A stretch of DNA of 64,000 bases. Source: Thermoplasmata archaeon (GTDB lineage: Archaea; Thermoplasmatota; Thermoplasmata; Lutacidiplasmatales; UBA184). The stretch is taken from positions 1 to 64,000 of the forward strand of contig DAHXNZ010000001.1 in assembly GCA_027365105.1 (NCBI GenBank). The letters are read 5' to 3'. Below the pieces are notes generated by a model. The model made no database searches, was not told where the DNA came from, and was given only the letters and a program-made list of their open reading frames with translations. Below, one piece after another: positions 46,136 through 55,900 of this stretch. Numbering within the stretch: position 1 is the stretch's first letter; every line of letters begins with the position of its first letter. The translations under genes and the position numbers were made by a program.

Positions 46136-48484
46136 ATGCCTTCGGGGAGGGCGCCAGTTGCTTTCGGGCGGTGCCAAGTAGTTCTCATCTCGGCATTGGT
46201 TGCCGTCGCCTTGCTTTCTGGGGCGGGAATCTTTGGAGGGACCTCCCACCTCCCAGTAGGGGTCGTTGCCCACGGGTCTCTCCGGACTTCCAATGAGAGC
46301 GGGAGTGCGTTACCCCAACCGTCTGGCACCAACCCGATTCAATCGTATGGATGGCAAAACCTCACCACACCCCTTCCCAACAACACGATCTGGGCCAGTG
46401 CCTATGATCCGGCCCTCGGGGGCGTAGTGGCACTGAGTGACGGGACTGTGGCGCAGAACGACGGAAGTCCTACGCTCAACTTTAGCTGCACATTTCATAG
46501 CACCAATTCTACGTGGGTCTATGCCGCAGGCAAGTGGACCCGCCTCCCTGTAGCTGGCCCCACCCCCGGGCTCTATCGAAGCTTGGCATTCGATTCGAGC
46601 TCCGACACGCTCCTTGCCTTCCAAGGGACCGGGCCGCCCTTGTCAAATGTATCATCTTACTGGTCTTGGCCTGTGTGTGACCTCAATGAATACGTTCACA
46701 TGGGGGAAGTCCCACCGTCGTCAGTCTATTTTGAAGGGCTCGTTCCTTCGCAACACCCTGAGACTTGGGAGTTCACGGGCGGAAGTTGGAGTCTCATATC
46801 CACCGGCGAGCCGCTCAATGCCATCACCAACATCGTGTACGACCCGGCCTTGTCGCGAGTTGTGATGTTCACGACGATCAACAATGTCTCGAACGCTCTG
46901 GACCTGTGGGAGTTCGCGAATGGAACGTGGATCAATGGAGGCCAGGAAACCCTCCCTTCGAGCATCTCCCCATCACAGCTCAACTTCTCGAATACCGAGG
47001 TTCCACCAAACGTCTCTCTCCTCAATTCGAACTATACTGGCCCTCTTTACATGGGACTTGGGTGGGTGCTAGAAAACTCGCAACTAGTCTATGATCCAAA
47101 TTCCCGCCAGTTGCTTTGGGAGGTTATGAATACCAGCTTCGGGATACCCTTTGTGTTAGGGTTCAACGGGAGTTGGCATGTTGTATCGGACCGTGAATCT
47201 CAAGGGACTTTCGCCACGGCCTTGACGTACGACGGGGCCACATCCAGCCTTATCGGGGCGGCGAATCTATGGAACGGACATCCGTACACCCGTGCCTACA
47301 CTCAAACTAAGATTTTGTATCCGAACTGGAACGCTACCGGCATCTTTTCGAATGGCAGCTATAGCTACCTTAATGTGTCGCCCCAGCCCGCCCTCATTAT
47401 TCCCGGGTATGTGCAAGACCTGTGGCCGGAATCTATCACCATGGTATATGATCCCAGTGACGGGTATCTGATCATGTTCGGTATGGCGGAGTATACCGGG
47501 CCCCCCGATTCTCTCGAACTCGGCTCGAACGCCACTTATTTTTCCCCGAGCACCATGTGGATCTTCGGTCCGCCAAGTGAATTACGTCTGAGTGTCTCCG
47601 TCACTCCGAGCACCATCTGCAGCCTGGAATCTGTCGCGTGCAATTCGGCGGAGACCACCGCCGAAGTGACGGCATCGGTAAGCATGTTCCTCATGAACGC
47701 TTCGGCGTCGTTGCCAGCGCCCCGGGCAAATGTGGTGGAGTATGGCCCGACCTTCTGGGATGTCGGACCCGAGTTGCAATTCGTCCCGGCCCCCGACATC
47801 GAAATGGACTGGTCGGCAGGCTTTGCCGCGAGTTGTTCCTCCCTTTCGGGACCGGTAACCCCGTGTGCGAGTGTTCCGAGTGTCGATCGCACCGGCACCG
47901 GTCCCCCGGAGTATCTCTGGTCTTGGGGCAATATGAGTTCGGCCCTCGAAGCCGGAGGGGTATGGTCGGTCACGTTTGGAATCGAATCGAACTTGGCTGG
48001 AAACGCCACGATTCCGGTCGATCGATGCGCTTCGTGGCTCTGCGGAGGAGCGGCGACGGGGGACTTCTCCTCGCTGATCTCGAGAGCCCCGAACGGAACG
48101 GGGAGTTCTCCGTATTCGTGGCCGATAGCCAAGGTGTCGGTATTGGATCCGACAGCCCCGGCGGTTCCGCCCAGCCCCCCCCCCACTCCCACCCCCGCCC
48201 CTCCTCCTCCCGTCCCCCCGGCGATCCCGCCCGTTCCCACACCCATCTCTCTCCCGGTAGGCCCCACCCCCATCCTGATCGGATCCCTGGGAAGCGCGGT
48301 ATCGTTCGTCGCGATCGCCGCGGGTGCCGTGGCTGCAGGGCTGACTCGGGCTCGGCTCAGCCGGCCGATAGCCCAGCGGGCGATGGCCCTGGCGGTCCGA
48401 TCGCGAGGGTCCCCGTCGGGCTCTCGGCGGCCCGTCTCGGATTGGGACAAGCGTCCATACCTGCGTTCCACGCCGATTACGTAA
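46136..48484 (+). CDS. Surface protein with kelch-like repeats, Pro-rich linker and C-terminal TM
   Basis: Repeated YDPALGGVVAL / WEFTGGSWSLIS / YDPALSRVVMFTT...LWEFANGTW motifs; PPSPPPTPTPAPPPPVPP linker; TM IGSLGSAVSFVAIAAGAVAAGL. Confidence 0.75.
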   Translation: MPSGRAPVAFGRCQVVLISALVAVALLSGAGIFGGTSHLPVGVVAHGSLRTSNESGSALPQPSGTNPIQSYGWQNLTTPLPNNTIWASAYDPALGGVVALSDGTVAQNDGSPTLNFSCTFHSTNSTWVYAAGKWTRLPVAGPTPGLYRSLAFDSSSDTLLAFQGTGPPLSNVSSYWSWPVCDLNEYVHMGEVPPSSVYFEGLVPSQHPETWEFTGGSWSLISTGEPLNAITNIVYDPALSRVVMFTTINNVSNALDLWEFANGTWINGGQETLPSSISPSQLNFSNTEVPPNVSLLNSNYTGPLYMGLGWVLENSQLVYDPNSRQLLWEVMNTSFGIPFVLGFNGSWHVVSDRESQGTFATALTYDGATSSLIGAANLWNGHPYTRAYTQTKILYPNWNATGIFSNGSYSYLNVSPQPALIIPGYVQDLWPESITMVYDPSDGYLIMFGMAEYTGPPDSLELGSNATYFSPSTMWIFGPPSELRLSVSVTPSTICSLESVACNSAETTAEVTASVSMFLMNASASLPAPRANVVEYGPTFWDVGPELQFVPAPDIEMDWSAGFAASCSSLSGPVTPCASVPSVDRTGTGPPEYLWSWGNMSSALEAGGVWSVTFGIESNLAGNATIPVDRCASWLCGGAATGDFSSLISRAPNGTGSSPYSWPIAKVSVLDPTAPAVPPSPPPTPTPAPPPPVPPAIPPVPTPISLPVGPTPILIGSLGSAVSFVAIAAGAVAAGLTRARLSRPIAQRAMALAVRSRGSPSGSRRPVSDWDKRPYLRSTPIT

Positions 48485-50108
48485 CTGGTAGCAGGCGGGT
48501 CACGCCGAGAGCACGGTAGAGCGTCTCTTGGTCACCGTTGAGCTGGGTCGTCCAGTCCCGAATCCTTTTCCCGGAGGTAAACCGCACCCAGGAGATTCCA
48601 TCGAGGAGACGCAGAGCCTCCCACAGCGTCAGGGACGGGTATTTCTTCCGGAACTTCTGCGGCATGCGCGGTAGCGCCTCCGCCAGCCGCCTCTCGCCCC
48701 ACGTCCACAACAGCAGGGCCAGGTAGACCACCGTGGCATACGCCTCCAGACGGTCCTCGCGACGAACACGGATCGGTCCCAGGTCCAGCTCGCCCTTGGC
48801 CGTCTGGAAGCATTTCTCGACCACATCCCTCTCGAAGTACATCCGGAACATCTCCGGGGCGTCCAACGAAAGGTCCGTACTGAACATCAAGAACCTCCCG
48901 TCCCGAGCCTCCTCCTCTCCCACCGCCTTCCGGTCCACCTCGAACCCCCACCGACCCCGCGCCTTCCTCACCACCGGCTTGAGCAGCTGGCGGAGGTAGG
49001 GCCTCCGCTCGTCCGGCACACTTCCCCCCTCCAGTTCCCAGAGGAGCAGGTCCCGGGCGCTCTTCTCCTCGGCCCGCCAATCCGGGGCCTCGACCACCGC
49101 CAGTCGCAGTGGCCGCGCGTAGAGCGGCGCCGTGAAGGCGCGCGCATAGAGCCCCTCCCCGGTGGGACGCTTCACCAGCCACCGCGATCGCGCCAACTCC
49201 TTCCCGGGCCACCGAGCCAGATACTCCCACGCCCCCTTCGGCTTCTCCCGGTCGATGGCCCGCACGATCCCCACCTGGTGGTAGCCCGCCCCTACCACGT
49301 CGTTCACGTTCTCCTCCGACACCATCCCCCGGTCCATGATCATGGTCAACCCCCGGAAGTCCATGGCCTCCAGTTCCTTCACCGTCTCTCGCACGGTGAT
49401 GACATCGTTCCTTCCCCCCGGCAAGGGTCGGCAGAACAAGGGGTGGTGGTGCTCTCGGGAGACCACCAGGCCGAACCCCACCACGGTGGAGAGCCCCCGC
49501 TCGCTGTCGTGCCCCATCTGAGCAAGGGAGCAGTGGGTCCCGTAGTACCGTTGCTTGGTGATGTCGTAGTAGGCTGCGGCCGGCTCCCGGGAGCTCCCCC
49601 GCCAGGCCCGGTTCCACGCGTCTTGGAGAACGGGGCCGCGGTTGTCCATGTGCCGGGAGATCCGGTCGTGATGACAGACGGCGGAGAGAACCCCATCGTA
49701 GGTCGTGGGAGTGAGGGTGTCCGAGGGGATGGAGAGCCAGACCGGCAGCGGACTGGCTCGGACCCACGAGGCCAACCGTCGGCGCGCGAGGCGCTCGATC
49801 ATCTGGTTGAGGGCGAGGCAGAGGAGGTGGCGGACCACGAGTCCGTCCAAGCCCAACTCCTCGGCGCGCTCCACGATGCGGAGCTCCTGGGCGATGGCCG
49901 TGAAGAGGGCGAGGCGGCCCATGGGGAAGGCGGACTGGACATGGTCGACACGAGGTCGAGGCTCGGCGAGGAGGTTTCCCTTCTTGTCGCAGGGTCCGAG
50001 GTAACGGACCACGCGCTGCTTGCGGGAACGGGACGTCGCATCCCGATAGGACTCCTTCTCGTAGAGGTAGTGCCGTTCGCGAATGTGGGTGATGCTACGG
50101 AACGTCAC
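48477..50108 (-). CDS. DDE transposase (IS4 superfamily, IS1634-like)
   Basis: 543 aa; YYDITKQRYYGTHCSLAQMGHDSERG...LVVSREHHHPLFCRPLPGGRNDV, TMIMDRGMVSEENV, FERDVVEKCFQTAKGELDLGPIRVRREDRLEAYATVVYLALL. Confidence 0.85.
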   Translation of the reverse strand: MTFRSITHIRERHYLYEKESYRDATSRSRKQRVVRYLGPCDKKGNLLAEPRPRVDHVQSAFPMGRLALFTAIAQELRIVERAEELGLDGLVVRHLLCLALNQMIERLARRRLASWVRASPLPVWLSIPSDTLTPTTYDGVLSAVCHHDRISRHMDNRGPVLQDAWNRAWRGSSREPAAAYYDITKQRYYGTHCSLAQMGHDSERGLSTVVGFGLVVSREHHHPLFCRPLPGGRNDVITVRETVKELEAMDFRGLTMIMDRGMVSEENVNDVVGAGYHQVGIVRAIDREKPKGAWEYLARWPGKELARSRWLVKRPTGEGLYARAFTAPLYARPLRLAVVEAPDWRAEEKSARDLLLWELEGGSVPDERRPYLRQLLKPVVRKARGRWGFEVDRKAVGEEEARDGRFLMFSTDLSLDAPEMFRMYFERDVVEKCFQTAKGELDLGPIRVRREDRLEAYATVVYLALLLWTWGERRLAEALPRMPQKFRKKYPSLTLWEALRLLDGISWVRFTSGKRIRDWTTQLNGDQETLYRALGVTRLLPVT

Positions 50109-50213
50109 GTCAATCGATTACGTAATTACGTAAGTCAGTAGATGAGCTTTCCTCTCGACCGGACAAACCGCCTCTGACGGGGAAAGGGCGATCAGCGAGC
50201 AGAAGTTACGTAA
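48477..50213 (-). mobile_element. Complete insertion sequence (IS4/IS1634-like), bounded by TTACGTAA
   Basis: Single DDE transposase ORF; TTACGTAA at 48477-48484 and 50206-50213, plus tandem copies at 50118-50133. Confidence 0.75.
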
Positions 50214-50590
50214 CAGGCCCGAAACTCAGGGTCCATAGTGAGCTTGAACTTCTCCCCGTCGGTTCCTCCAATCGATAGGAACATCGCCTTGCCTTCGACG
50301 TTCACCTTGTCGAAGATCCGCTATAGGATCGCTCGGAGGCTGTTCCCGTTGGTCGGCGCGTCCAAGCCGAGCTCCTCCGCCAGATGGAGCGCAGGAAGCC
50401 CGACGTCACGAGCGCTCAACTGCTTCAGTGACGGCTGTGCGGCGCTCCACCGCTCGAACAGCTTCTTCAGCTGCTCCACGCCGACCTTCGTTCGTGTCGA
50501 TCGCGTTCGGCGTGCATTCCCGACTTCCAGGAACGGCAGTCCCGGAACGGTGGGTCGCTTCCCAGTCGCTTGGGGCGCTACTTTGGTCAT
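50206..50590 (-). pseudogene. Hypothetical protein interrupted by an in-frame TAG and then by the IS
   Basis: MTKVAPQATGK...NSLRAIL*(TAG)RIFDKVNVEGKAMFLSIGGTDGEKFKLTMDPEFRACYV; frame stays open after TAG to the IS boundary. Confidence 0.55.
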
Positions 50591-50616
50591 GTTTTCCTCC
50601 GTTTTTTCGTAAGGAC

Positions 50617-51110
50617 TCAGCTCGCTGGCCCGGCTGACGGAGGACCTGCCGCGGTCTGAGGAAGCGCGCCGAGACGGTCTGCCACCACTCCCCAGAACGG
50701 CTGCTTTCGCTTGCCGAACGTCCGCCCTACGGTCAATAACCGCTCGAGGACCTGCGCCCCCCGCGCCGTCCTTCGACCCCCGCTGATCTTCCGGTGAACG
50801 ACCGCGACTCGTACCTCGCGCTCCACCTCGTTCGAGTTCCACGACACCCCGGGTCGTCGGACAAAGGTGAACAGCGTCGCGAGCCGCTGATCCAGCTCGT
50901 CCGCGATCCGCGCCGCATCCACATCTCGCCACCTCTTCGCCAGGAACCGTCCCATCGATCGCGACGCCCGAGCATACCGACGCTCCCGGGCCACGGACGA
51001 GGCCTTCGGATACCGCTCGACCCACCGAACCTCGGCTCGCAGCCGGGACCGCACCCCCGCCGCGAACCGCAGGAACTCTGTCGAGGGGTGCCCCGCCCGC
51101 TCGTGGGTCG
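50617..51110 (-). pseudogene. IS66-family transposase C-terminal remnant
   Basis: SWNSNEVEREVRVAVVHRKISGGRRTARGAQVLERLLTVGRTF resembles the IS66 C-terminus; no in-frame N-terminal transposase domain recognised. Confidence 0.65.
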
Positions 51111-51694
51111 GCCTCCGTCCCCCCAAGGGTGGACCGTTTCGGGGACCCCTCAGTGACGAGCTGCACGAGAACCCTCGCGGCGCTCGGGTCCCGGTCCATC
51201 GCCCCGCCGCTGCCTCCGCAGTACGGATCCGCTCGGCCAGCGCGAGCATCTCCGGAACCCGCCCCGGCTCCGGGCGGGCCGGGATCGTTCCGATGCTTCG
51301 GGGCGTGACGACCCGTCGCGAGCCATTCCCGGTGGCCTTCGCTTCTGGCTTCTGTCGAACTCTGACGCATCGGCAGGCGGAGGGGCGGGCGAGACGCCGG
51401 TCCCGTACCGGGTTTTCGCCCGTCTGCCGTGGCCGGGGGAAGGGAGTCAGGGCGGCGGCCGAGCACCCGATTATTGAGGCGGACGAGGGAGCGGTCGCCG
51501 CGCGGTCGATTTTTCGCCCCGCGGGGCTTTCGACTGCGTGGACGGCCCCGATGCTGCAGGCGACGCCGGGCCGAAGCCCGCGTCGTGGAAAGGACAAGGC
51601 ATATCAGCCTGCGCGCCGATGGCCGAGACCGAGCCGTGAGGCCGACCGCCGTCGCCGATTCCCCCGGTCCGGCCGCGCTCACCTTGGAGTCCTC

Positions 51695-52525
51695 ATGAGC
51701 CCAACACCGAACGCCGTCCCCGAGGGAGGCCCCCGAACGGGGGGGCCGGAGTCGGCCGACCCTCGGCCCTCCGAGGGACCCGCCACGGCTCGCCAGCCCC
51801 GGCGACGGGCGGTAACCGCCACGGCCAACGTGCCGTTGACGCCCACGATCCACGTACTGACGTTTTCTCTCCCGCCGAACGACTCAATGGAGTTCGTCCC
51901 CGGCCAGTATGTGACCTTCTTCTTTCGTCGGGACGGGAAGTCAGTGACGCGTTCGTATTCGATCTACTCTTCGGCCAACCTCCATGACCGGTTCTCGCTC
52001 CTCATCAAGCGGGTTCCTCAGGGATTTGCGTCCAATCGACTCTGTGACCTCACACCATCTCCGGCCGCCACGGAAACCATTCTCGGTCCGCTGGGGAAGT
52101 TCCTGTATCGCCCTCCCGGGGATCGGCACGTGGTGATGGTGGCCACCGGGGTGGGGCTCGCGCCCTTCATCCCCATGCTCGAACGTCTCCAAGCGGAGAG
52201 CCCGGCAACTCCGACGTGGCTCGTGTGGGGAAACCGGTTTATGGAGGATCTGGTCGGGCGCAGCGATCTCGAACGGAAAGAACGATCCTGGCCGAACTTT
52301 CATTTCGTCCCGGTGCTCTCGCGCCCCCCTCCGGATGGAAGCTGGTCGGGGGCGGTAGGTCATGTTCAAGCCCAGGTCAGGGCCCGGTTCCCGGACCTCA
52401 GTCATGCGGATGTCTACCTGTGCGGCGCTACCCCGATGGTGAACGAGATGCAGGATCTGTCGCTCGAACTCGGCTGCCCCAGGGACCAAATCTATGTGGA
52501 CCGCTGGGGGGAACACTCGGGCTGA
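51695..52525 (+). CDS. Ferredoxin-NADP reductase-like FAD/NAD oxidoreductase
   Basis: PGQYVTFFFRRDGKSVTRSYSIYSS, VVMVATGVGLAPFIPMLERL, DVYLCGATPMVNEMQ. Confidence 0.88.
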   Translation: MSPTPNAVPEGGPRTGGPESADPRPSEGPATARQPRRRAVTATANVPLTPTIHVLTFSLPPNDSMEFVPGQYVTFFFRRDGKSVTRSYSIYSSANLHDRFSLLIKRVPQGFASNRLCDLTPSPAATETILGPLGKFLYRPPGDRHVVMVATGVGLAPFIPMLERLQAESPATPTWLVWGNRFMEDLVGRSDLERKERSWPNFHFVPVLSRPPPDGSWSGAVGHVQAQVRARFPDLSHADVYLCGATPMVNEMQDLSLELGCPRDQIYVDRWGEHSG

Positions 52526-52920
52526 AGCGGCACCATCCGTCTCGGGCCGGCGGGCGGCACCGCCCTGACGGGGCCATACGCCCAGGCCGAGCCCCCGGGA
52601 TTGCGCGGGCCTCCCTCCGAGGGCTCAGGGAGTTTCACCTGGGCCGGGAAGACCCGGCCGGTCGAATGATGGGGATGGAAGGGACCCTGGGGGGCTCGCG
52701 GGGGGTCGAGGGTCGAGCCTCCCGGGGGAACCGGGGGCTGGGCGCGACGGGGACCGCCGCGGCGGGGTCCGGCCGGGGACCGCGCCCCGAGAGGGCCGGC
52801 GGGGGTGGACCGCGAACGCACAGCGGGCGATCCCGAAGCCGCGCACGACCACCTGACCGAGCAGTTCCGGCCAGTGCCGGACCCCTTCAGCCTTAAATCA
52901 TCCGGAGCAACGTTCCCGGT

Positions 52921-55900
52921 ATGCGATCCCCGAAGACGTCCCGGACTGCACGCCCGCGCTGGAGTACGACCGGGTGGCTGGTCGTGGCTGTGGCGTTCTT
53001 GATGCTCCTCCCGTCCGCCTCGGTCTTCGCTTCCGCTCCTGCGGCGCGGTCGCCGACCGGGGCTCCGGGCGCCGTGGCCGCCGCCGTGAGTGGCCCCCGG
53101 ATCTCGGTCCCGACCCTCGCCGACGGCGCCGCACCGCGCTCGGGGGGGACCCCGTTCCGAGGGAATCTCTCGGTCTTTGTCAGCTTCCGACTCCAGAATC
53201 AGAGCGCCCTCGACCGGCTCCTCTCCGGGCTCAACAATCCGCGCAGCCCTGACTACCGACATTACCTCACGGCCGGCGAATTTACCCGGTGGTTCTCCCC
53301 GTCGACCGAGACCTACAATCAGGCCCAGCAGTATTTTTCCGGGCTGCCGGGACTTTCCCTCTCGACCTATTCGGACCGGGTGGGCCTCATGGTCCACGGG
53401 CCGGCCGCCTCGATCGGGCGCGCCTTCGGGGTCAGCCTCGATCGTTATGCTTCCCGAACCTCGGCGCCGTTTGTCGCGCCGATCGGGAGCGCCACCCTGC
53501 CGGAGTCGTTCGGCCTCCAGGTCCTGCAGGTGACCGGGCTCGACAGCCGGCCGACCGCCCAGTCGGACCTCCAGATCGGGGAACATGCGGTCGTTTCCGG
53601 GGCCGTCGCCGGGATCCGCACGGCCGGCTATCCGGCCCCCTCGACCTGCTACTCCGGCGGCCAGTGCCTTTGGGGCAGCGATCTCCAGGTGGCCTACGAT
53701 GAGCTCGCCCTGTTCAACGTGACGTACCCCACCCACGAGGTGGTGGCCACGATCCTCTGGTCCGGAAGCAACAGTTCCGGGCAGTCGGTCGGTCCGTTCG
53801 TGCCGTCGGACATCTCGGCCTACTTCAACCAGACGATTCCGGCGGGGGAGCCCCATCCCCACTTCTACGGGGTCCCGGTCAACGGCGCCCCGAAACCCGG
53901 GATCTCGGCCAGCTACGACCAGAGCGGCGCGAACATCGAGAACACCCTCGACCTCGAGATGGTCGGATCGACGGCCCCGGGAGCCTCCATCTACAATGTC
54001 TACGGGCCGTCGGCCACCTACGCCAACCTCGACAACGCCTTCGCCTACATCCTGAACCCGAACGCCTCCGTCCCGGGGCTCAAGAATGTGAGCGTCATCA
54101 CCAACTCCTGGGGCGGAAGCGACCAGAACGACTCGTCGTGGTACCAGTACCTCCAGGAGGCCCAGACTCGGGGGATCACGGTACTCGCCTCCTCCGGCGA
54201 CTCCGGCGACAACCCCAACAGCAGCAAGTGGACCGGCACCGGCCCCGAGTTTCCTTCGACGATGGCCTACGATGACTTCGGCGTCACCGCAGTCGGCGGA
54301 ACCACGCTGGTCGTCCATGACCACCCGAACACCGACCCCGCCCAGTACCTCCATATCCAGAGCCAGATCGCCTGGAACGTCTCGGCGACCGATACTTCGG
54401 ACAACGGCCCGGCCGGGAGTTCGGGGGGGATCAGCACCGTCTTTTCCGAGCCGTCCTGGCAGAACTCGACCGAAGCCAACTCGGTGATCCAAGGGAAGGG
54501 GCGGGGAGTCCCGGACATCGCCGCAACGGCCAACAATACCTGGATGTACGCGAGCTCCGCCGGGAGTCTCCTCCAGTACGAGGTCGCCGGCACCTCGATC
54601 GCCTCTCCCCTGGTGGCCGGCCTCGTGGCGGAGGTGGATGCCCTCCTCGCCCACACGGGCCAAGGCGCCCTCGGATTCGCCGATCCGGCGATCTACACGT
54701 GGGCCAACCAGATGATTGCCCCGATGAACAGCACAGCGACCACCGGATTCCTGCCCACCGGATCGTACAACTCGACCCTCCCGACCCTGCCCTTCTACGA
54801 TGTGACCCAGGGGCAGAACTTTGTGGACCATGCCCTGTACGGCTACGACCTGGTCACCGGTTGGGGAAGCCTGGACGCCTACAACTTCACGATGTATGTC
54901 CTCCACCAAAACTACTCGGGCGCCGCGTTCTCCCTCCAAGGCATCCGCGACCGGCTCGATCTGGCCGCGCTCAATGTCACCTCCTACCTTTCCGGGGGCA
55001 GCGTCAATACCGCCTACAACGCCTCCATCCAGCAGAACTTCTTCCTGGGCAACAGTCTGGGCGCCCCGGTGTATTGGGTCCAGAACGTCGTCTACATCAA
55101 CGGGAGCCAGGCGACGGGGTGGACCCTCAACTACACCGGATGGGTCGTCTTCCCGTTCTACGGACTCTATCCGACCCAGTCGGTCTACGAATACAACTTC
55201 CCGGCCGGCACCGTCCTCCAGATGCCGCAGACGTTCACCATGACCAGTTGGATCTCCAACAACTCGACCGGGGCGGCAACGATGAATTTTGAGGTCGACA
55301 GCCAGCACCTGACCCTGCCCGTCCCGGGCGCCGAGTACATCATCGGCGGGCTCAACAACAGCTTCTTCTGGCAAGGCACCCAGTACACCAACGGGCCCTA
55401 CCCTCCGGGCCGCCCCGGTGGCCTCGCCCCCCAGTTCGGACTGGTCGGCGGCCCCTCGGGGGGTCAGGGGCAGTTCGGAGCCCCGACCCAAGGTTCACTG
55501 ACCATTTCCATCGAACCGACCGGGAGTTCAGTCTACACGACACCGTTGGGGGCCGAAACGATCGCGGCCGGCACCTCCCAGACCGGGGAGACCGCCCGGA
55601 ACCTTGCCTGGCAGGGCTCCGGGGCGAACTGGACCCTGGGAATCCAGTCCGGCTCCACCGAGCAGGGCGTGCTGGCCTTCGCCGTCTTCCAGGGGGGCAA
55701 CCCCGCCGCCGGCCCGAGCTTCCCGGTCAACTTCCAGGAGACCGGGCTTCCGCCCGGCCAGACCTGGTCGGTCCTGCTCGCCGGGGGCCTCGGGACCTCC
55801 AACTCCTCGACCATCCAGTTCCTGGAGGGGAACGGGAACTATTCGTTCGTCGTCCGGCCGTTGCCGGGGTACCGCGTTTCGCCTTCGTCGGGGACCGTCA

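Noticed and set aside
47536-48471. Minus-strand 311-aa ORF opposite the kelch-like gene
   Set aside because: Antisense of a coherent sequon-rich secreted protein; no independent support.
52492-55491. 999-aa minus-strand ORF opposite the S53 peptidase
   Set aside because: Antisense of a well-supported S53 gene; no recognisable motif.
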